A stretch of DNA of 64,000 nt, taken from NCBI GenBank assembly GCA_958295745.1, contig OY282370.1:2888548-2952547 (forward strand), in the 5' to 3' direction. This DNA is from an uncultured Acidimicrobiia bacterium. Its GTDB lineage: Bacteria > Actinomycetota > Acidimicrobiia > Spongiisociales > Spongiisociaceae. The notes beneath the pieces are model-generated. The model ran no database searches, was not told the origin of the DNA, and saw only the letters and a list, made by a program, of their open reading frames with translations. Shown here piece after piece: positions 34,629 to 42,399 of this stretch. Position 1 is the stretch's first letter; each line of letters opens with the position of its first letter. Both the position numbers and the translations under genes were made by a program.

Positions 34629-37271
34629 ATGCCCACCCTGGTACTGCTCGACGGCCACAGTCTGGCCTACCGCGCCTTCTACGCACTCCCCCCCGACCTG
34701 GCCACCCGTTCGGGTCAGGTGACCAACGCCGCCTACGGGTTCACCTCCATGCTGATCAGACTGCTGGGCGACCATTCCCCGGAGGGCCTGGCGGTGGCCT
34801 GGGACGTGGGGCGTTCCACCTTCCGCACCGAGGCCTTCCCCGAATACAAGGCGCAGCGGATGTCAGCCCCCGATAACTTCCGAAGTCAGCTGCCGTTGAT
34901 CCGCGAGGTGCTGGACGTCATGGACATCACCCAGTTGGAGCTCAAGGGCTACGAGGCGGACGATGTGATCGCCAGCCTGGTCCGCCGGATGGAGAAAGAG
35001 GGTTGGAACGTGCTGGTGGTTACGGGCGACCGCGACTGCTTCCAGCTGGTCGGCCCCAAAGTCAACGTGGTGTACACGCGGCGCGGGATCACCGACACGG
35101 TGATGGTCGATGCGGCCTGGGTGGAGCAGAAATACGGGATCCGGCCCGACCAGTACCTCGACTATGCGGCCCTGCGGGGCGACGTTTCGGACAACCTGCC
35201 AGGGGTTCCGGGAGTGGGGGAGAAGACCGCCTCCCGTCTGGTATCGACCTTCGGGGATCTGGAAGGGGTCTTCGAGCACCTCGACCGCCATCCGCCCCGC
35301 CTGCGCCGGAACCTGGCCGATCATCGGGAGCAGGTCTTTCGCAACCGCTCCCTCATGTCGTTGGTCGATGATCTGGATCTGGGTCTGGACCCCGACCGCC
35401 TCCTGCGCACCGTTCCCGACCGAAACGCCGCCCGGGAGATATTCGACCGGCTGGAGTTCTTCACACTGTGGACCCGCCTGATGGAGATGGAAGACGGGGT
35501 GTCGGAGCCTTCCGAGACGCAGATCGAGGTGAAGGTGAGGGCCCTGCGGACCCCGGAGGATGCGGCCCGGTTCACCGGTTCCCGGGGCCTGGTGATCGAA
35601 CCTGTCTATGACGATGGGAAGCTGGCCGGACTGGCGGTGATACCGGACGTTTCCCGGTCGGACGAGGGCGCGGAGCAGGTATTCGTGGCGCAGATCGAGG
35701 CGCTGGAGTACTTGGCGCCCGCCTTGGCCGACCCCGGAGTGGAGATCTCCGTGTACAAATCGAAGGAGCTGTTCCGCAGCCTGTTCGAGATGGGCCGCGA
35801 TCTGAACGGGTTGGTGTTCGACCCGGTGCTGGCGGGTTACATCATCGATCCCGCCGCCCGCTCCGATTCTCTCGAGGACCTGGCCTCACGTTACCTGGGG
35901 GTGAGGCTGGTGAGCGCCCGTGAAGAGGGCGGCGACTCCGGGCAGGGGATGCTGGACTTCGGCGGCGGTCCGGATCTGGAGGCGGCGGGCTGCCGGGCGG
36001 CGGCGGTGAGGAGGCTGCGTCCGGTCATGGAGTCCAAACTGGAGGAACGCGACCAGAGCGATCTGCTGAACGGCATGGAGCTTCCGCTGGCGCCGGTTCT
36101 GGCCCGGATGGAGATGGCCGGCATCCTGGTCGACCGCGGCTACCTGGAGGGCATGAGCGATACCTTCCGCAGCGAGCTGGCGGAGCTGGAAACCGAGATC
36201 CATGAGCTGGCTGGGGAAACCTTCAACATCAACTCGACGCTGCAGCTTCGTCGGGTGCTGTTCGGCAAACTCCAGCTCCCGGTTGTGAAGAAGACCCCGA
36301 AGGGGGCGCCGAGCACCGATGCCTCGGTCCTGGCCAAGCTCGAGGACGCCCATCCCATGGTGGCCCGGCTGCTCCGTTACCGCGAGATCGAGAAACTGCG
36401 CAGCACCTACGTGGACGGCTACCTGCCTCTGGTAGGGCGGGACGGTCGCATCCACGCCCACTTCAACCAGACAGGGGCGTCCACCGGACGGCTGTCCTCC
36501 GACCGGCCCAACCTCCAGAACATCCCGGTGCGTTCCGAGACGGGTCGGATGATCCGCCGGGCCTTCGTGGCGCCCAAGGGTTACTTGTTCATCGTGGCCG
36601 ACTACTCGCAGATCGAGCTGCGGATACTGGCTCACCTGTCGAAGGACCCCGGGCTGATGGAGGCGTTCGACGCCGGCGAGGACATCCACACCGCAACCGC
36701 CGCCCGGGTCTTCGGCTTTGAGTCCGATCTGGTCACACCCGAGCTGCGCCGACGGGCCAAGGCCATCAATTTCGGCCTCCTCTACGGGATGGAGGCGTTC
36801 GGGCTGGCCGACCGGCTGAAAATCAGCCGAACAGAGGCCCGGGAGCATATGGACACCTATTTCCGCCAGTTCCCCCTCGTCCGCGACTACATGAGGTCGG
36901 TTGTGGCCGAGGCTCGCCGCACCGGCTATACGACCACGTTGTTCGGTCGGCGCCGCTACCTGCCCGAGCTGGCCTCGGACAACGCTCGCATCCGCCAGAT
37001 GGGGGAGAGGATGGCGCTCAACGCCCCTGTGCAGGGATCGGCCGCCGACGTGATCAAGATGGCGATGATCGAGCTGGCCCCGCGGCTGGAGGAACACCCC
37101 GCCAAGATGCTGCTGCAGGTTCATGACGAGCTGGTTCTGGAGGCCCGCCGCGAGGCGGCCGGAGAGGTCGTCGGGCTGGTCGAGGAGGTGATGGAAGGGG
37201 TGGGCAACCTGGATGTCCCGCTCACGGTGGACATCGCCACCGGCGCCGATCTCGCCTCCGTAAAGGGCTGA
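34629..37271 (+). CDS. polA: DNA polymerase I
   Basis: An 880-aa repair/replication polymerase. The N-terminal 5'-3' exonuclease (LLDGHSLAYRAFYAL, GYEADDVIASL, VTGDRDCFQLV, LRGDVSDNLPGVPGVGEKTA) is followed by a 3'-5' exonuclease-like domain lacking recognisable catalytic acidic motifs. The polymerase domain has motif A IVADYSQIELRILAHLS, the O-helix RRRAKAINFGLLYGM and motif C LLQVHDELVLEA. ATG 34629. The last about 160 bases of the gene plus the downstream leader are repeated at 39467-39797 and 42028-42330, so the present 3' end is one of three copies flanking inserted modules. Confidence 0.96.
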   Translation: MPTLVLLDGHSLAYRAFYALPPDLATRSGQVTNAAYGFTSMLIRLLGDHSPEGLAVAWDVGRSTFRTEAFPEYKAQRMSAPDNFRSQLPLIREVLDVMDITQLELKGYEADDVIASLVRRMEKEGWNVLVVTGDRDCFQLVGPKVNVVYTRRGITDTVMVDAAWVEQKYGIRPDQYLDYAALRGDVSDNLPGVPGVGEKTASRLVSTFGDLEGVFEHLDRHPPRLRRNLADHREQVFRNRSLMSLVDDLDLGLDPDRLLRTVPDRNAAREIFDRLEFFTLWTRLMEMEDGVSEPSETQIEVKVRALRTPEDAARFTGSRGLVIEPVYDDGKLAGLAVIPDVSRSDEGAEQVFVAQIEALEYLAPALADPGVEISVYKSKELFRSLFEMGRDLNGLVFDPVLAGYIIDPAARSDSLEDLASRYLGVRLVSAREEGGDSGQGMLDFGGGPDLEAAGCRAAAVRRLRPVMESKLEERDQSDLLNGMELPLAPVLARMEMAGILVDRGYLEGMSDTFRSELAELETEIHELAGETFNINSTLQLRRVLFGKLQLPVVKKTPKGAPSTDASVLAKLEDAHPMVARLLRYREIEKLRSTYVDGYLPLVGRDGRIHAHFNQTGASTGRLSSDRPNLQNIPVRSETGRMIRRAFVAPKGYLFIVADYSQIELRILAHLSKDPGLMEAFDAGEDIHTATAARVFGFESDLVTPELRRRAKAINFGLLYGMEAFGLADRLKISRTEAREHMDTYFRQFPLVRDYMRSVVAEARRTGYTTTLFGRRRYLPELASDNARIRQMGERMALNAPVQGSAADVIKMAMIELAPRLEEHPAKMLLQVHDELVLEARREAAGEVVGLVEEVMEGVGNLDVPLTVDIATGADLASVKG

Positions 37272-37440
37272 AACCCGCCTGCCCGGACACTCGCCGCGGC
37301 GTTCCGGATCCGGGCCGCCGTGGGCGTCCCGCCAACTGGTAACCTGTCGATAATTCCGTTACACGCCATGCGTTGCGGGAGCTTCTGATCCGGAGGTACA
37401 TACCCATGTTTATCGAATCGGCTGGCAAACTGGACCCTGC
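37114..37440 (+). repeat. polA 3'-end / leader repeat, copy 1 (functional polA end)
   Basis: From the CTGCAGG in polA motif C (37114) through the stop at 37271 and the noncoding leader with TGGTAACCTG to the ribosome-binding site GGAGGTACATACCCATG. Copies 2 and 3 match closely through the TGGTAACCTG element. Copy 1 alone keeps polA open and lacks the GCCGCG-hairpin seen in the others. Confidence 0.85.
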
Positions 37441-37447
37441 CCGATGA
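37406..37447 (+). CDS. 13-aa leader peptide coupled to AT-rich membrane gene 1
   Basis: ATG 37406 opens MFIESAGKLDPAR and ends in TGA 37445-37447, which overlaps the ATG (37444) of the membrane protein gene. GGAGGTAC lies at ideal spacing upstream. An equivalent MF-starting leader precedes the second module and rpsA, so the arrangement is conserved and probably drives translation of the downstream gene by coupling. Confidence 0.55.
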   Translation: MFIESAGKLDPAR

Positions 37448-39159
37448 AGCCACGGCCTTCTCCTCGGTCCTTAGGAACCAACCGTTATCAATTTGCTTCC
37501 CGTTCTATTTTCTATGTAGTTGTACCACCTATACTTGTTGTACTACCACTTTTAGGACTAGCCTTCCAATCTGATCAACGTACATATATCTACCACTTCG
37601 CCGCCCGATTGAACGTCAATCCCGTACTAATATTTGATTCAGTTTACTCTGAAATAGGTAAGTATCTCATAAAGGTTGGCAACTTTCGACCTATTGGTCG
37701 TTTAATAATATCGACTGAAGAATCATTGCGCTTTGATATAGCGGCTGCTACTGGAGTGCCACCACATATAGTACAGGGTATCATTAAGTTGATGATGATC
37801 TCAGCTCTTGCTGTGGTAGCTACTCGTCTTGTCTCAGTATTACATGGGTCCGCAGTACATAGATTTCAATCTAGGTTTGGAGAGAATAGATTTGTCGATA
37901 AGATAATTAGCCACCCTATAGTTGAACCTTTCCCTCTTATCCTAGCTTCTACTCTGATCGTTGCTGGCCTTCACCATCCATTATCTCTATTTCCTTTTTT
38001 CCTTATAGGTAATATGATCATTCTTCTGGGGATACCATTGTTGATGGCCTCTGATAAGGGTATCTATGATAAGGGTATTACTAAGAGTGAAATATTAGGT
38101 AACGTGCTGTTAGGGTTAGTTGCCGCTTCGACATACGAGCTTTTGTATCTCTTACCTATAGTATGTCTAATAATGATCTTGATACGTGCAAAGTTAGCAG
38201 GATTCACTGTTCAACTACTACTGCATAGCAAAGGCTTTTTTAGGTTTATTGTCTTTTGTAGTTCATTTGTCCTAGTCTTTATACCTATTCGAATCATGAT
38301 AGCAGTTAATTGTTCTCGAATTGATTGCTATGATGGAACCGAGATATCTTTTTCGGGATTATCATTCATACACTGGCTTGTTAGAAGTATATCGGGAGTA
38401 CCACTAGTTTATCCATTTATCAACAAAAATGCCCCTAAAGCAATGCCCAATGATCTAGATATAGTTAGCGATAACAAATGGCTAACTATTAGCTATCTTA
38501 TTCTGTTAGTCTTAGTGATAAGGGCCAGCATTAGATATGTTAGAAGCACTAGTCTTGGTATGTCATTCAGCGATAATAAAAGGTTATCTGTCTCAAATAT
38601 TATGGTCGGATTAACTTTTATAATTCTACCTCCCTTGTTGATAAGTTTAACAGGAACAGCACAGCGTTGGCAAGCTTCCGGATATGGTTATAAGCAATGG
38701 AGGGATTCGCTATTAGTCCAGATAGGTTGGGCCTTTTTGATATACGGAGTTGTAATCTATCTATTGTCAACTCTTGGTCTTAGAAGAGCACGAAAATTAG
38801 CTGATCGGAATACTGACTCCGTAAATATACGAGAGATATTCAGGTTTATCGTTATGGTAGTTGTACTCTTAGGGCTGGTATCGTCGGCGTTGATTGCTAA
38901 TAGCGTATATGCTACTGACCGCCGCTCTGAACAGTATACTAATTATTCCAACCTAATATCAACGGCGACTATAGAATTTGATAACTCCGAACTTGGTAAC
39001 GCAGTCCGTTGTCACTTGATCACCGCCTTTCCTGAAGGAACCCATTATAGCACAGATCGTTATATACAAAGTCTGAACGAACTTGCTCTCGCAAAGTATG
39101 ATTCGGAGTTTTGTCTTGACGGTGATCAAGAACACCCAGTAGGGGATGCATCGCCCTGA
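37444..39159 (+). CDS. AT-rich polytopic membrane protein, module 1
   Basis: A 571-aa protein with about ten hydrophobic segments (for example IFYVVVPPILVVLPLLGLAF near 20-40, MMISALAVVATRLVSVL near 110-130, IVMVVVLLGLVSSALIANSV near 470-490). A C-terminal soluble tail of about 70 residues contains two cysteines. I do not recognise the family; no glycosyltransferase, permease or enzyme motif is evident. Codon use is strikingly AT-rich inside a GC-rich chromosome, so it is surely transferred. Its ATG overlaps the stop of a leader peptide. Paralogous along its whole length to the gene at 39798-41543, and like it followed by an antisense nitrilase fragment. Confidence 0.8.
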   Translation: MKPRPSPRSLGTNRYQFASRSIFYVVVPPILVVLPLLGLAFQSDQRTYIYHFAARLNVNPVLIFDSVYSEIGKYLIKVGNFRPIGRLIISTEESLRFDIAAATGVPPHIVQGIIKLMMISALAVVATRLVSVLHGSAVHRFQSRFGENRFVDKIISHPIVEPFPLILASTLIVAGLHHPLSLFPFFLIGNMIILLGIPLLMASDKGIYDKGITKSEILGNVLLGLVAASTYELLYLLPIVCLIMILIRAKLAGFTVQLLLHSKGFFRFIVFCSSFVLVFIPIRIMIAVNCSRIDCYDGTEISFSGLSFIHWLVRSISGVPLVYPFINKNAPKAMPNDLDIVSDNKWLTISYLILLVLVIRASIRYVRSTSLGMSFSDNKRLSVSNIMVGLTFIILPPLLISLTGTAQRWQASGYGYKQWRDSLLVQIGWAFLIYGVVIYLLSTLGLRRARKLADRNTDSVNIREIFRFIVMVVVLLGLVSSALIANSVYATDRRSEQYTNYSNLISTATIEFDNSELGNAVRCHLITAFPEGTHYSTDRYIQSLNELALAKYDSEFCLDGDQEHPVGDASP

Positions 39160-39164
39160 TGTGA

Positions 39165-39466
39165 GACGCGTGGCACTGAAAGCGGTGGCGCCGAGAAGAC
39201 CAGACCCTTGGTGATGCGCTCGTATATCTCGGGGCGGCGGTCCCTGTAGAAAGCCCAGCGATGCCGGACCTCCTCGATCAGGTCGAGGTCCAGATCCCGC
39301 ACCACGACCTCGTCGGGAGTGTCCGAGGCGGTGCCGTCGATGATCTGACCCCCGGGGCGACGCGAAGTAGGAGCTGCCGTAGTAGTCTGTGTCTTCCAGG
39401 TTCTCGCTGCACACCCGGTTGATCGCCCCCACGAAGTACTCATTTGGCCACCGCCGCGGTGGTCCT
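39165..39466 (-). pseudogene. nitrilase-family (carbon-nitrogen hydrolase) 3' remnant, module 1
   Basis: The minus strand codes NEYFVGAINRV, then in shifted frame the equivalent of DTDYYGSSYFASPRG, then GQIIDGTASDTPDEVVVRDL, DLIEEVRHRWAFYRDRRPEI and ITKGLVFSAP. This is the C-terminal part of N-carbamoylputrescine-amidase/beta-ureidopropionase-like enzymes. It is frameshifted and lacks the catalytic Cys, Lys and Glu. It ends abruptly at CTGCAGG, where the second polA repeat begins. A longer version is in module 2. Confidence 0.75.
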
Positions 39467-39797
39467 CCTGCAGGGTTCATGACGAGCTGGTTCTGGAGGC
39501 CCGCTGCTAGGCGGCCGGAGAAGTCGTCGGGTTGGTCGAGGAGGTGATGGAAGGGTTGGGGAACCTGGATGTCCCGCTCACGGTGGACATCGCCACCGGC
39601 GCCGATCTCGCCTCCGTGAAGGGCTGAAACCCGCCTGCCCGGACGCTCGCCGCGCCGTTCCGGATCCGGGCCGCCGCGGCGTCCCGCCAAGTGGTAACCT
39701 GTAGACAGCCCCGGTGCCGCGTTGTCGCGGCCGGGTTCACTATCCAAAGGTACATACCCATGTTTACCAAATCGGGCGGCAAACCTGACCGGCCACG
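39467..39797 (+). repeat. polA 3'-end / leader repeat, copy 2
   Basis: Starts at CTGCAGGGTTCATGACGAGC and follows the polA end through AAGGGCTGAAACCCGCC to the leader. It carries an in-frame TAG (GCTGCTAGGCGG) absent from functional polA but shared with copy 3. A GCCGCG-TTGT-CGCGGC hairpin (39716-39731) lies between TGGTAACCTG and a degenerate ribosome-binding site (AAAGGTAC). Confidence 0.85.
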
Positions 39798-39801
39798 ATG
39801 A
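39760..39801 (+). CDS. 13-aa leader peptide coupled to AT-rich membrane gene 2
   Basis: ATG 39760 opens MFTKSGGKPDRPR; its TGA (39799-39801) overlaps the ATG (39798) of the following membrane gene. Same length and arrangement as the leader at 37406, with a weaker Shine-Dalgarno (AAAGG). Confidence 0.5.
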   Translation: MFTKSGGKPDRPR

Positions 39802-41543
39802 AGCCACGCCCCCCCTCCCAATCCTTAGATACAGGAGCCAGCCGTTATCAATTTACTTCCCGTTCTATCTTCTATGTAGTTGTACCCTCTGTACTTGTTG
39901 TACTACCACTTCTCGGACTAGCCTTCCAATCTGATCAACGTACATACATCTACCACTTCGCTGCCCGCTGGGATGCTGATCCTTTACTAAGATTCTGGAA
40001 CAATGCTAATCCCGTACTATCATTTATTAACTTTATCTCTAATATAGGAAGCTATTCATCAGGCAATTTTCGACCTATCGGTCGCTTAGTATTGTATTTT
40101 GAAGAATCATTGCGCTTTGATATAGCGGCTGCTACTGGAGTGCCACCACATATAGTACAGGGTGCTATAATGTTGATGATGATCGCGGTCCTTGCTGTGG
40201 TAGCTACTCGTTTTGTCTCAGTATTATGTGAGTCCGCAGTACATAGACTTCAACCTAGGTTTAGAAAGAATAGATTTGTCGATATAATAATTAGCCATCC
40301 TATAGTTGAACTCTTCCCTTTCATCCTAGCTTCTACTCTGATTATAACAACCCGTAAACATCCATTATCTTTATTTCCTTTTTTCCTCATAGTTAATGCG
40401 ATCATTCTTTTAGGAATACCAATATTGATGGCTTCTGATAAAGGTATTACTGATAAAGGTATTACAAAGCGTGAAATAATAAGTAATGCGCTATTGGGAT
40501 TAGTCACCCCTCTGACATACGAGCTCTTATATCTCCTACCTATAGTATGCCTGATAACGATCTTAGTACGTGGAAAGTTAGCAGGATTCACAGTTCGATT
40601 ACTACTGCATAGTAAAGCCTTTTTACGGTTTATTATTTTTATAGTTACATTCGTACCAGTCTTTATAACTATTCGGATCATGATAGCAGTGAATTGTTCT
40701 CTTATTGATTGCTATGATGGGTCTAATATAGTTCTTTCGGGATTATCCTTTAAGGGTTGGCTTAGTCGAGGTATATCAGGCGTACCATTCGTCTATCAAT
40801 TTATCGACAAGAACGCTCCTGTGATAATGCCTAACGATCTAGATATAGTTAGCAGTAATAAATGGCTAATTATTAGCTATTTTATTCTGTTTGTCTTAGT
40901 GGTAAGGGCTAGTATTAGATATGTTAGAAGCACTAGTCTCGGTATGTCATTCAGCGATAATAAAAGGTTATCTACCGCAAGTATTATAGTCGGATTATCT
41001 TTCATGATTCTACCATCCTTAATGATAAGTTTCACAGAGGGTGCACAACATTGGCAAGCTTCAGGAGTTGGTTATACTCAATGGAGGGATTCTCTACTAG
41101 TACAGATAGGTTCGGCTTTTTTGATATACGGAGTTGTGATCTACCTATTGTCCACACTTAGCCTTAGGAGTTCACGGAAATTATCTGTATTAGAGGACTT
41201 ACGCCATCACATACGAGAGATATTCAGGTTCATCGTTATGGTAGTTGTACTCTTAGGGCTGGTATCGTCGGCGTTGATTGCTAATAGCGTATATGCTACT
41301 GACCGCCGCTCTGAACAGTATACTAACTATACCAACCTAATATCGATGGCAACAATAGAATTTGATAACTCCGAACTTGGCAATGCAGTCCGTTGCTATC
41401 TAATCACCGCCTCTCCTGAGGAAGCCCGTTATAGAAGAGATCTTTATATACAAAATCTGAACAGGTTTGCCCTCGCAAAGTACGATTCGGAGTTCTGTCT
41501 TGACGGTGATCAAGAACACCCAGTAGGGGATACATCTCCCTGA
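39798..41543 (+). CDS. AT-rich polytopic membrane protein, module 2
   Basis: A 581-aa paralogue of the protein at 37444-39159, with the same start (MKPRP, SRSIFYVVVP), the same membrane segments and a near-identical end (CLDGDQEHPVGDTSP). The region after residue 55 differs by about 10 extra residues (WDADPLLRFWNNANPVLSF), and many conservative substitutions are spread over the length. The reading frame is intact despite the divergence, implying selection on the protein after duplication. AT-rich. Function unknown; roughly ten membrane spans plus a C-terminal domain with two Cys, probably exposed outside the cell. Confidence 0.8.
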   Translation: MKPRPPSQSLDTGASRYQFTSRSIFYVVVPSVLVVLPLLGLAFQSDQRTYIYHFAARWDADPLLRFWNNANPVLSFINFISNIGSYSSGNFRPIGRLVLYFEESLRFDIAAATGVPPHIVQGAIMLMMIAVLAVVATRFVSVLCESAVHRLQPRFRKNRFVDIIISHPIVELFPFILASTLIITTRKHPLSLFPFFLIVNAIILLGIPILMASDKGITDKGITKREIISNALLGLVTPLTYELLYLLPIVCLITILVRGKLAGFTVRLLLHSKAFLRFIIFIVTFVPVFITIRIMIAVNCSLIDCYDGSNIVLSGLSFKGWLSRGISGVPFVYQFIDKNAPVIMPNDLDIVSSNKWLIISYFILFVLVVRASIRYVRSTSLGMSFSDNKRLSTASIIVGLSFMILPSLMISFTEGAQHWQASGVGYTQWRDSLLVQIGSAFLIYGVVIYLLSTLSLRSSRKLSVLEDLRHHIREIFRFIVMVVVLLGLVSSALIANSVYATDRRSEQYTNYTNLISMATIEFDNSELGNAVRCYLITASPEEARYRRDLYIQNLNRFALAKYDSEFCLDGDQEHPVGDTSP

Positions 41544-41545
41544 TG

Positions 41546-42027
41546 TGAGACGCGTGGGCACTGAAAGCGGTGGCGCCGAGAAGACCAGACCCTTGGTGAT
41601 CCGTTCGCATATCTCGGGGCGGCGGTCCCTGTAGAAAGCCCAATGGTGCCGGACCTCCTCGATCAGGTCGAGGTCCAGATCCCGCACCACGACCTCATCG
41701 GAAGTGTCCGAGGCGATGCCGTCGATGATCTGACCCCTAGGCGACGCGAAGTAGGAGCTGCCGTAGTAATCGGTGTCCTCCAGGTCCTCGCTGCCCACCC
41801 GGTTGATCGCCCCCACGAAATACTCGTTGGCCACCGCCGCGGCGGGCTGCTCCAGCTCCCACAGGTACTTCGAATGACCCCGGGTGGTGGCGGAGGGGTT
41901 GAAGACGATCTTGGCGCCGGCCAGCCCCAGCTCACGCCAGCCCTCCGGGAAGTGGCGGTCGTAGCAGATGTACACCCCGATCCGGCCCACCGCGGTGTCG
42001 AACACCGGATATCCGAGGTTGCCGGGC
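41546..42027 (-). pseudogene. nitrilase-family 3' fragment, module 2
   Basis: The minus strand codes an undisrupted C-terminal half of a carbon-nitrogen hydrolase: NLGYPVFDTAVGRIGVYICY, then DRHFPEGWRELGLAGAKIVF (catalytic Cys in ICYDRHFPEG), ANEYFVGAINRVGSEDLEDT, DYYGSSYFASPRG and ITKGLVFSAP. The N-terminal half with the catalytic Glu and Lys is missing. The fragment begins exactly where polA repeat copy 3 starts (CCTGCAGGG). No start codon or promoter is associated, so it is a remnant. Confidence 0.8.
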
Positions 42028-42330
42028 CTGCAGGGTTGATGACGCTGGTTCTGGAAGCCCGCCGCTAGGCAGCCGGAGAGGTCGTCGGGCTGGTCGAGGA
42101 GGTGATGGAAGGGGGTGGGGAACCTGGATGTCCCGCTCACGGTGGACATCGCCACCGGCGCCGATCTCGCCTCAGTGAAGGGCTGAAACCCGCCTGCCCG
42201 GACGCTCGCCGCGCCGTTCCGGATCTGGGCCGCCGCGGCGTCCCGCCAAGTGGTAACCTGCGGACAGCCCCGGTGCCGCGTTGACGCGGCCGGGTTCGCT
42301 ATCCGGAGGATATACCCACTCATGTTCAAC
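42028..42330 (+). repeat. polA 3'-end / leader repeat, copy 3 (next to rpsA)
   Basis: Begins CTGCAGGGTTGATGACGCTG and continues as in copies 1 and 2, with the in-frame TAG seen in copy 2. It contains hairpin GCCGCG-TTGA-CGCGGC (42275-42290) and GGAGGATATACCC before the rpsA leader ORF. Being adjacent to rpsA, this is probably the original polA-rpsA junction. Confidence 0.85.
42275..42290 (+). promoter_or_regulatory. hairpin in rpsA leader
   Basis: A perfect six-base-pair stem GCCGCG/CGCGGC with loop TTGA, extendable by CCGG/CCGG around a bulge, located just after TGGTAACCTG and about 12 bases before the Shine-Dalgarno. It is conserved in copy 2 with one loop change. Possible site of leader-based control of rpsA; inference. 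Confidence 0.4.
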
Positions 42331-42399
42331 CCGCAATCCGATGCAGAAGCGGAGCTAGCCGCCGCTGAAGCTCGAGTCGATCCCAACGAAGAGTCCTAG
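42322..42399 (+). CDS. 25-aa leader peptide upstream of rpsA
   Basis: ATG 42322 opens MFNPQSDAEAELAAAEARVD and ends PNEES-TAG, directly abutting the rpsA ATG at 42400. GGAGGATAT lies at good spacing, whereas rpsA itself has no separate strong ribosome-binding site. Translation of rpsA is thus probably coupled to this leader. The modules upstream have shorter versions of the same leader. Confidence 0.5.
   Translation: MFNPQSDAEAELAAAEARVDPNEES

Noticed and set aside
41546-42027. Functional nitrilase gene
   Set aside because: The N-terminal half with two of the three catalytic residues is missing and the fragment abuts the polA repeat with no start site.
37406-42330. Prophage or transposon as explanation of the AT-rich modules
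   Set aside because: No integrase, transposase, terminal inverted repeats or phage genes are visible; the flanking repeats are copies of the polA end instead.
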